DNA from: Deltaproteobacteria bacterium | Lineage (GTDB): Bacteria; Desulfobacterota_B; Binatia; Bin18 | Length of the DNA: 12,064 nt | Direction: 5' to 3' | Assembly (NCBI GenBank): GCA_012271025.1 | Contig: JAAXHF010000635.1 | Coordinates: 1-12,064, forward strand | Part shown: piece by piece, positions 7,889 through 12,064 of the stretch | How the letters are laid out: the number at the start of each line of letters is the position of its first letter | Position numbering within the stretch: the first letter of the stretch is position 1 | Made by a program: the position numbers and the translations under genes | Notes under the pieces: generated by a model | Seen by the model: the letters and a program-made list of their open reading frames with translations, nothing else | What the model was told of the DNA's origin: nothing | Database searches by the model: none

Positions 7889-8356
7889 ATGCCGATTCTA
7901 CAACAGCTGCAAGACGTGCTTGAGGCGCATGACGTTCCATACCGGGTGCTGACCCACCCACGGGCCTACTCGGCACAGCGAACGGCCGCCTGCCAACACA
8001 TCCCCGGCAAACATATGGCCAAGGTAGTGATGGTCAAGCAGAGCGAGCGGTCGGTCATGACTGTGCTGCCGGCCACTCACCGGGTGAATTTGGACCGGTT
8101 GCAGGACAGGCTCGGCGAGCCGGTGCGGCTCGAAGGCGAACAAGAGTTCCGGCTGCTGTTTCCTTACTGCGAGACTGGAGCCGAGCCGCCCTTCGGCAAT
8201 TTATTTGGTCTGGACGTGTGGGTTGATCGGACGCTGGCCGAGGACGAGGAGATTGTGTTCAACGCCGGGACGCACTGCCACGCCGTGCGTATGCGCTATG
8301 CGGATTTCGCCTGGCTCGTCCAGCCCCAGGTGGCGGCCTTTGCCCAGCCGGCCTGA
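7889..8356 (+). CDS. YbaK-type aminoacyl-tRNA deacylase domain protein
   Basis: This 155-residue single-domain protein belongs to the YbaK/ProXp superfamily, whose members hydrolyse mischarged aminoacyl-tRNAs in trans. The fold signature is visible: an N-terminal helix followed by PYRVLTHPRAYSAQ, a conserved Lys (K45) in HMAKVVMVK as in YbaK, a GAEPPFGN segment (97-104) matching the GXXXP substrate loop, and the C-terminal FNAGTHCHAVRM strand. The amino acid that it edits cannot be read from the sequence. The ATG at 7889 has a GGAGG site nine bases upstream. It is the first gene of a four-gene run with gaps of 31, 29 and 20 bases, and it follows a near-perfect sigma-54 promoter. Placing a tRNA-quality gene at the head of a CBS/stress operon is unusual. 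A non-tRNA function of this fold cannot be excluded. Confidence 0.85.
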   Translation: MPILQQLQDVLEAHDVPYRVLTHPRAYSAQRTAACQHIPGKHMAKVVMVKQSERSVMTVLPATHRVNLDRLQDRLGEPVRLEGEQEFRLLFPYCETGAEPPFGNLFGLDVWVDRTLAEDEEIVFNAGTHCHAVRMRYADFAWLVQPQVAAFAQPA

Positions 8357-8387
8357 ATCGGTCAGCCACAGCGCTGCGGGAGGTGCG

Positions 8388-8759
8388 ATGCTGATTATCA
8401 GATTTACCGACAGCTATGGTCATCAGGAGGAACTCCGCTTTACCGAGTTCGAGACGCTGAGCGACTATCTGGCCTATCATCTCAGACACCACGGGTTTGG
8501 CGATGACGAGCGTCCGAGCCGCTGGGAAGAGCTGAGCTACGAAGAGCTGACCGATATGCTCGGTGATGAAGCTGCGGACTCCTGGTCGGATGCCTGTGCC
8601 ATTGCCAAGCGGTATGGCACAGCCGTGTGGGGCTGCGGACCGGGCATTCCGGCCGGCTGGTACACCCCTCAGGACCTCGGAGAGGTCTTGGACCGCCTGT
8701 GGGAATATATTTCCCAGTCGTGGCGGGACGTGGAAGTGATTGAGTCGCATGCCGCCTAG
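8388..8759 (+). CDS. conserved-looking hypothetical acidic protein, 123 residues
   Basis: I do not recognise this family. The product is a soluble, strongly acidic protein of 123 residues with many Trp/Tyr residues. Its first part (MLIIRFTDSYGHQEELRF) looks like a beta hairpin, followed by helical stretches rich in Glu and Asp (RWEELSYEELTDMLGDEAADSW). A Gly/Pro-rich turn, VWGCGPGIPAGWYTP, follows, and a final helix and strand (VLDRLWEYISQSWRDVEVIE). There is no signal peptide, membrane helix or obvious metal-binding cluster. The ATG at 8388 has a GGGAGG site six bases upstream; the open frame extends further left but overlaps the deacylase gene. It lies 31 bases after the YbaK gene and 29 before a CBS gene, so it is very probably co-transcribed from the sigma-54 promoter. 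The function is unknown. Confidence 0.75.
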   Translation: MLIIRFTDSYGHQEELRFTEFETLSDYLAYHLRHHGFGDDERPSRWEELSYEELTDMLGDEAADSWSDACAIAKRYGTAVWGCGPGIPAGWYTPQDLGEVLDRLWEYISQSWRDVEVIESHAA

Positions 8760-8788
8760 CTGCGGCTCGGGGGAGGAGTGAGGCGCCT

Positions 8789-9220
8789 ATGAAGGTGAAA
8801 GACATCCTGGAGAGCAAGGGCAGCGCGGTGGCGACCATCCCGGCCGATGCCAGCCTGCACGACGCCCTGGAGCGCTTGATTGAGCTGCGGATCGGCTCCC
8901 TGGTCGTGGTTGACGGCCACGACCCGATTGTCGGCATTCTCACCGAGCGTGACCTGTTGCGCGAGTGTGCGATCCATCCCGAGGGCGTGCGCGAGATGGC
9001 GGTGCGGGAGATCATGAGTTCAAACCCGATCATTGCCGTTCCCGAGGATGAGGTGGCGTATATCATGGGCATCATGACCCATAACCGCATTCGACATCTG
9101 CCCATTCTCGATGGCGAGCGTTTGGCCGGGATGATCTCGATTGGCGATGTGGTCAAGGCCCAGCTCGAAGCCGCAGAGTTTGAAAACCGCTATCTCAGAG
9201 ACTTCATCCAGCACAGCTAG
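8789..9220 (+). CDS. CBS-domain pair protein
   Basis: This 143-residue stand-alone protein is built of two CBS domains (Bateman module). CBS1 is about 8-60 (VATIPADASLHDALERLIE ... SLVVVDGHDPIVGILTERDLL) and CBS2 about 73-130 (PIIAVPEDEVAYIMGIM ... RHLPILDGERLAGMISIGDVV). Such modules bind adenosine nucleotides or similar ligands in the cleft between the domains and usually act as energy or redox sensors for a partner protein. The ending, AAEFENRYLRDFIQHS, is common in stand-alone bacterial CBS pairs. The ATG at 8789 follows a GGGAGGAG ribosome site. It is the third gene of the putative sigma-54 operon. No catalytic domain is fused, so its partner is unknown; the membrane protein encoded 20 bases downstream is a candidate by position only. 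Confidence 0.93.
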   Translation: MKVKDILESKGSAVATIPADASLHDALERLIELRIGSLVVVDGHDPIVGILTERDLLRECAIHPEGVREMAVREIMSSNPIIAVPEDEVAYIMGIMTHNRIRHLPILDGERLAGMISIGDVVKAQLEAAEFENRYLRDFIQHS

Positions 9221-9226
9221 GCAGCA

Positions 9227-9235
9227 GAAAGGAGG
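9227..9235 (+). promoter_or_regulatory. ribosome binding site supporting a GTG start at 9241
   Basis: GAAAGGAGG lies five bases before the GTG at 9241. This strong site in the short gap after the CBS gene decides the start codon of the membrane protein, which has no ATG at its N-terminus. Confidence 0.8.
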
Positions 9236-9240
9236 CCACC

Positions 9241-9762
9241 GTGGCCACATCAGATGTTACCCACACTCCAGCCGTGTCGCGCCCGTCCGCGACCGGGCTG
9301 ACGACGTTTGCCCAGGAAGGCATGGTCGCCGGGCTGCTCGGGGCGGTCTCCATTGCGGTGTGGTTCCTGGTAGTAGACAGCCTGAGCGGCCGCCCGCTGT
9401 ATACCCCGACCGTGCTCGGGTTGGCCCTGTTCAAAGGCACGGCCGGCCTGGCCTCCAGTGTTGCCATCGACCTGGAGATGGTCCTGATGTTTACCTGGGT
9501 GCACGGCCTTGCCTTCATGGTGGTTGGTGGCCTGGTGTCCTATCTGCTGGACGTGGCCGAGCATCATCCGCATGTCGGCTTTGGGGCGGTGCTGCTGTTT
9601 GTCGTCCTGGAGTTGGGCTTTGTGGTGGTCAGCCTGGTGTTTGCCGAGCCCGTGCTGCGCGCCCTGGCGTGGCCGGCGGTTCTGGTCGGCAATCTGCTCG
9701 CGGCCGTGGTCATGGTTGGCTATTTCTGGCGGCATCATCCCCGGCTGACCATCGAACCCTGA
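9241..9762 (+). CDS. four-helix integral membrane protein of unknown function
   Basis: This 173-residue protein starts at GTG behind a strong Shine-Dalgarno. Four hydrophobic segments are visible: about 27-48 (GMVAGLLGAVSIAVWFLVVD), 78-104 (LEMVLMFTWVHGLAFMVVGG and onward), 113-135 (GFGAVLLFVVLELGFVVVSL) and 142-163 (LAWPAVLVGNLLAAVVMVGY). A His-rich loop (EHHPH, 107-111) lies between helices 2 and 3 and another His pair follows helix 4, with His88 inside helix 2. Metal or haem binding is possible but only a guess. I recognise no transporter or enzyme family. It is the last gene of the YbaK-CBS operon; the next gene converges from the other strand 17 bases away. The N-terminal ~25 residues are polar and probably cytoplasmic. 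Confidence 0.85.
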   Translation: MATSDVTHTPAVSRPSATGLTTFAQEGMVAGLLGAVSIAVWFLVVDSLSGRPLYTPTVLGLALFKGTAGLASSVAIDLEMVLMFTWVHGLAFMVVGGLVSYLLDVAEHHPHVGFGAVLLFVVLELGFVVVSLVFAEPVLRALAWPAVLVGNLLAAVVMVGYFWRHHPRLTIEP

Positions 9763-9779
9763 CGACATACGTACTACCC

Positions 9780-10184
9780 TCAGGCCACGTCCGGTGGAGA
9801 CGGCAGCTCGTGGGTCACAAAATAGCGGACCACATCCTGGGGGGTGATCAGACCCACCACGCTGCCCTGACGGGTAACGGGCAGATGGTGGAGTTGGTTG
9901 AGGCGCAGCAGGCGGATGACGCTGTCGGCTGAGGCAAACTCATCGACTGTGATGACCGACCGGGTCATGATCGTTCGGACCGGCGTCTCGGCTGATGCCG
10001 ACTGGAGCAGGGCGTTCAGGACATCGCTCTCGGTAATGATTCCCACCACCTGACCTGAACCGTCCACAACCGGCAGGCCGCTGATCATGATGCTGGCCAG
10101 TTCCTGAGCCGCTTCGGCCAGTGTGGTATCCGGCGAAGCCGTTGCCACCTGGGCGGTCATGAGTTGACGGGCGTGTCCTTTCAT
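9780..10184 (-). CDS. second CBS-domain pair protein
   Basis: This 134-residue protein contains two CBS domains. CBS1 is about 8-60 (QLMTAQVATASPDTTLAEAA ... SGLPVVDGSGQVVGIITESDVL) and CBS2 about 72-128 (IMTRSVITVDEFASADSVIRLL ... HHLPVTRQGSVVGLITPQDVVRYF). It is not a close copy of the CBS protein at 8789-9220: the sequences share only the fold signature, so recent duplication is unlikely. Ligands of such pairs are usually adenine nucleotides. The ATG at 10184 has GGAGAGGAG upstream. It converges with the membrane protein gene. I found no sigma-54 promoter before it; a weak sigma-70-like box pair is listed separately. Confidence 0.92.
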   Translation of the reverse strand: MKGHARQLMTAQVATASPDTTLAEAAQELASIMISGLPVVDGSGQVVGIITESDVLNALLQSASAETPVRTIMTRSVITVDEFASADSVIRLLRLNQLHHLPVTRQGSVVGLITPQDVVRYFVTHELPSPPDVA

Positions 10185-10264
10185 CGCTGGCTCCTCTCCA
10201 CCGATTCTGCCTGCTCCAGGCGCTGCGGCAGAGCCGACCGACGCTGAGCTGGGTGCCTGCTCGG

Positions 10265-10294
10265 ATCATACTCCAGTCGGGCTGCGGCGTCCAA
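10265..10294 (-). promoter_or_regulatory. weak sigma-70-like promoter before the minus-strand CBS gene
   Basis: On the minus strand TTGGAC (10294-10289) is followed after 18 bases by TATGAT (10270-10265), about 80 bases before the CBS start. The -10 is good, the -35 poor. Such matches arise by chance, so this is tentative. Confidence 0.3.
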
Positions 10295-10374
10295 CGAGTG
10301 GCGGCGGGGAAGTACCAAGAGCTGCCCAGTATGAGTCACCGAATAGCCCACCGAATTTCGGCTCTCACGTCGAG

Positions 10375-10435
10375 AAAATCCCCCTCACTCCCCCTTCTTT
10401 GCAAAGAGGGAGGCGCGGAAGCGCGGGGGGATTTT
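10375..10435. repeat. imperfect palindromic dispersed-type repeat (AAATCCCCC...TTTGCAAA...GGGGGATTT)
   Basis: This is an imperfect palindrome of about 60 bp with outer arms AAAATCCCCC (10375-10384) and GGGGGATTTT (10426-10435). Its central perfect dyad is CTTTGCAAAG (10397-10406), flanked by C-rich and G-rich strands. The right arm carries an extra GCGCGGAAGCGC-like insert. The design matches a palindromic repeat widespread in many bacterial and cyanobacterial genomes, usually written as AAATCCCCC-CCCTTTGCAAAGGG-GGGGGATTT. It occupies the only gene-free stretch of about 300 bases (10185-10481), otherwise without visible content apart from the possible CBS promoter. It may fold as a hairpin but lacks the T-run expected of a terminator for the upstream minus-strand gene. 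Confidence 0.65.
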
Positions 10436-10481
10436 TGGGGAGGATCCCCAAGGGGAGACGCGTATGGGCGGATGGTGTGGC

Positions 10482-10910
10482 TCAGTGTACGCGGGCGACT
10501 GCCGGGGTTTCCTCGGCCGCGGTCACCAGCAGGCGGCGTTCCCTGGTATGCAGATGGCCCTCAATCGTCAGGTGCTTGCCGACCATCTCGGGCTGCCGGA
10601 GCGGAGCGAGCAGACCCGGAGAGCCGTACAGCCGGATTGAGCCCCACAGCAGGTCGCGTAGCTGAAGCCGCGCATGGTTGCCCTGGGTCACCTCTTCTAC
10701 CGCGTCGAGCTGAAAACGCCACAGCTGGCCGTGGACAAACACGGTCAGGCTGCGCAGCCCAGCATCATGCTGGTCTTCAAGCGGCAGCAGGACTCCGGAC
10801 AGGCGGACATACGGGGGCGCCTCGGGGTAGGAGAACCGGGCGTCTGTCGAACTGGTCCAGCACAGGACGAGACCGAGGGCAAGAATGACCACGCTATACA
10901 CATGTTTCAT
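10482..10910 (-). CDS. small exported protein of unknown function, possible OB-like fold
   Basis: The 142-residue product begins with a clear Sec signal peptide: MKH, a hydrophobic core (VYSVVILALGLVLCW), then a polar region with a likely cleavage after TDA (about residue 23). The Cys in LVLCW is not in a good lipobox, so a soluble periplasmic protein is more likely than a lipoprotein. The mature part alternates short beta strands (VRLSGVLLPLE, LRSLTVFVHGQLWRFQL, GKHLTIEGHL, RRLLVTAAEE), which resembles an OB-fold or similar small barrel; this is inference. The ATG at 10910 follows GGAGGAAAGG, and a near-perfect sigma-54 promoter ends 30 bases upstream. No family recognised. It shares promoter and enhancer design with the YbaK operon and so probably responds to the same signal, placing one product of this regulon outside the cytoplasm. 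Confidence 0.8.
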   Translation of the reverse strand: MKHVYSVVILALGLVLCWTSSTDARFSYPEAPPYVRLSGVLLPLEDQHDAGLRSLTVFVHGQLWRFQLDAVEEVTQGNHARLQLRDLLWGSIRLYGSPGLLAPLRQPEMVGKHLTIEGHLHTRERRLLVTAAEETPAVARVH

Positions 10911-10939
10911 AGCCTTTCCTCCTCTATGCCCTGAATGTC

Positions 10940-10954
10940 GCAAAGGCCGTGCCA
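10940..10954 (-). promoter_or_regulatory. sigma-54 (-24/-12) promoter of the exported-protein gene
   Basis: On the minus strand TGGCACGGCCTTTGC matches the sigma-54 consensus at every defined position, with the -24 GG at 10953-10952 and the -12 GC at 10941-10940, ten bases between. The match continues as TTGCGACA exactly as in the promoter at 7819. The predicted start is near 10928, leaving a short leader that just contains the GGAGGAAAGG ribosome site. Confidence 0.88.
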
Positions 10955-11036
10955 AAATTGGTGTTGTTCGGATCTGGGCCTAAGCTCGCGTCTCCGCGTT
11001 GGTTTCTCGTCCTCCTGGTAGTGGTGTGGCCGAGAG

Positions 11037-11054
11037 TGTCCCAGTTTTAGGACA
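11037..11054 (-). promoter_or_regulatory. putative enhancer element B, dyad TGTCC-N8-GGACA, upstream of exported-protein gene
   Basis: The plus strand reads TGTCCCAGTTTTAGGACA, an 18-bp dyad with the same arms and 8-bp core as 7762-7779. Its centre is about 117 bp before the predicted sigma-54 start site of the minus-strand gene. It lies between that promoter and element A, the same order as at the YbaK operon. Confidence 0.65.
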
Positions 11055-11059
11055 TGCCG

Positions 11060-11077
11060 GTTGCAAAAGGGGGACAC
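11060..11077 (-). promoter_or_regulatory. putative enhancer element A, upstream of exported-protein gene
   Basis: On the minus strand this reads GTGTCCCCCTTTTGCAAC, 15 of 18 identical to GTGTCCCAGCTTTGCAAC at 7728-7745. It is 5 bp from element B here against 16 bp there. Its centre is about 140 bp before the predicted sigma-54 start site. Confidence 0.6.
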
Positions 11078-11128
11078 GGCCGGCTCGAAGAAGACCAGCG
11101 CCGGGCGCGTCCACTCTCGCCCCATGTG

Positions 11129-11137
11129 TGCTATGAT
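11129..11137 (+). promoter_or_regulatory. possible extended -10 promoter of the universal stress protein gene
   Basis: TGCTATGAT fits an extended -10 element (TGnTATAAT-like) about 58 bases before the ATG at 11195. No convincing -35 is present, which extended -10 promoters do not need. No sigma-54 promoter faces this gene. Confidence 0.35.
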
Positions 11138-11194
11138 CGAGCCGTCCTGTTGGTCAGACTGGCACGACGAGGAAGTCAACACAGGAGAACTGCC

Positions 11195-12064
11195 ATGCAA
11201 CAACTCCACCGCATCCTTGTGGGTCACGATTTCAGGGCCGGCGGAGAAGTCGCCGTCAGCTCGGCCGCAGCTCTGGCCGCCCGCTACGGGGCTGCCCTGC
11301 GCCTGGTGCACGTGGTCGAGCCGCCCCATTTGTATCAACGTCTGTCCCATCCTCTGACCTCTCCCTACTCGCCCGAAGAGCTGGCCCAGCAGGCCGGCAG
11401 CGCGCTGGAAACGATCGCCGCCGGCAGCGGGCTGGAACACCTGTCGGTCGAGTATGAGGTGCATACCGGAAAACCGTTTGTCGAGCTGATTGTGGCCCGC
11501 CGGGCCTGGAACGCCGACCTGATTGTGGTCGGCGGCAGCGGGCAGGGCCAGGAGCAGGGCTTGGGACGGACCAGCGAGCGGGTGGTGCGCAAGGCCATGG
11601 TGCCGGTTCTGATCGCCAAGGCACAGTTCAGCGCCCAGGCCAAAACACTGCTGGTGCCGACCGATTTTTCGACCGGAGCCAGAAAAGCGGCCGAGGAAGC
11701 CCTGACCCTGGCCGCCAGCTTTGGCGCGCGGGTGATCTTTCTGCACGCCATTGATGTGTCGCACATCTATGCCGCCACCACCGGGGCCGATATGCCGGCG
11801 CTGCCGCCCCCGCCGGTTGTCGAGGCCCAGGATCTTGAGTTGGAGTGGGAGGCCTTCCTGTCCGATTTGCCCCTGCTGTCGCAGCTGGCCTGGGAGCGGC
11901 GGACCGTGACCGGTTTGGCCGCCAGCGCCATCGTCCAGCAGGCCGAGGAGCGGCGGGCCGACCTGCTCGTTATCGGCACCCACGGACGGACCGGACTGGC
12001 CCATATGCTGCTGGGCGGGGTCACCGAGGAGGTCATCCGCACCGCCCGCTGCCCGGTGCTGACC
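11195..12064 (+). CDS. tandem universal stress protein (3' truncated by window edge)
   Basis: The frame is open from the ATG at 11195 to the edge (290 codons, no stop). It encodes two UspA domains in tandem. Domain 1 (about 1-148) starts with QLHRILVGHDF and carries a glycine motif, VVGGSGQGQEQGLGRTSERV, that differs from the canonical ATP motif. Domain 2 (from about 153) starts with LLVPTDFSTGARKAAEEALT and has IGTHGRTGLAHMLLGGVTE, a good match to the G-X2-G-X9-G ATP-binding loop, followed by VIRTARCPVL near the expected end. Only a few residues can be missing. An AGGAG site lies eight bases before the start. Tandem USPs are cytoplasmic nucleotide-binding proteins induced in stress or growth arrest. 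It is divergent from the exported-protein gene; the enhancer pair lies between them but the sigma-54 promoter points the other way. Confidence 0.93.
   Translation, partial: MQQLHRILVGHDFRAGGEVAVSSAAALAARYGAALRLVHVVEPPHLYQRLSHPLTSPYSPEELAQQAGSALETIAAGSGLEHLSVEYEVHTGKPFVELIVARRAWNADLIVVGGSGQGQEQGLGRTSERVVRKAMVPVLIAKAQFSAQAKTLLVPTDFSTGARKAAEEALTLAASFGARVIFLHAIDVSHIYAATTGADMPALPPPPVVEAQDLELEWEAFLSDLPLLSQLAWERRTVTGLAASAIVQQAEERRADLLVIGTHGRTGLAHMLLGGVTEEVIRTARCPVLT

Noticed and set aside
10437..10456. GGGGA-GGA-TCCCC and TCCCCAAGGGGA hairpins as a terminator for the exported-protein gene.
   Set aside because: On the minus strand the stem is followed by A residues, not T residues, so it does not look like a rho-independent terminator.
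10253..10888. Plus-strand open frame of 211 codons.
   Set aside because: It runs through the palindromic repeat and antisense to the exported-protein gene, has no ribosome site or recognisable domain, and is very rich in Arg, Gly and Pro as expected of a shadow frame.
10842..10910. Lipoprotein reading of the exported protein (Cys in LVLCW).
   Set aside because: The residue before the Cys is Leu, not Gly/Ala/Ser as in a lipobox, and a signal peptidase I site (TDA) follows.
11160..11166. TGGCACG on the plus strand before the universal stress protein gene, resembling a sigma-54 -24 element.
   Set aside because: Ten bases after the GG there is AA instead of the required GC, and a start site at that distance would fall on the ribosome binding site.

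Overview
The window is GC-rich, densely coded bacterial DNA. A sigma-54-type response regulator, sigma-54 (-24/-12) promoters, strong Shine-Dalgarno sites and a short exported protein suggest a Gram-negative or proteobacteria-like lineage. I cannot name the taxon. Nothing looks like a phage, insertion sequence, CRISPR array or RNA gene. One small palindromic dispersed-type repeat lies at about 10375-10435.

Left part (1-5379), alpha-glucan metabolism. The 3' part of a GH13 neopullulanase/cyclomaltodextrinase-like gene overlaps by four bases (ATGA) a long-form 4-alpha-glucanotransferase (malQ). A DUF3417-type alpha-glucan phosphorylase (glgP) converges on malQ from the other strand, two bases away. 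Together they would break glycogen or maltodextrin down to glucose-1-phosphate.

Middle (5527-7709), a two-component pair. A full-length NtrC-type response regulator (receiver, AAA+ with GAFTGA, Fis-type helix-turn-helix) on + converges, 20 bases away, with a small soluble histidine kinase on -, which has no visible sensor or membrane segment.

Right part (7710-12064), a stress/dormancy-like set. A four-gene operon on + encodes a YbaK-type aminoacyl-tRNA deacylase, an unknown 123-residue protein, a CBS-pair protein and a four-helix membrane protein. After it come a second CBS-pair gene on -, a small exported protein on -, and a tandem universal stress protein on + that runs off the window.

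The main observation is regulatory. The YbaK operon and the exported-protein gene each have a textbook sigma-54 promoter, sharing TGGCACG-N4-TTGCGACA. Upstream of each lies the same ordered pair of 18-bp elements: a GTGTCCC-N3-TTTGCAAC element, then a TGTCC-N8-GGACA dyad. The spacer is 16 bp in one copy and 5 bp in the other, a difference of 11 bp or about one helical turn, and the copies lie on opposite strands as their target genes do. The simplest reading is a local sigma-54 regulon driven by the neighbouring kinase/regulator pair, controlling genes of the CBS/stress kind. The motifs are seen directly; the link to this particular regulator is inferred.
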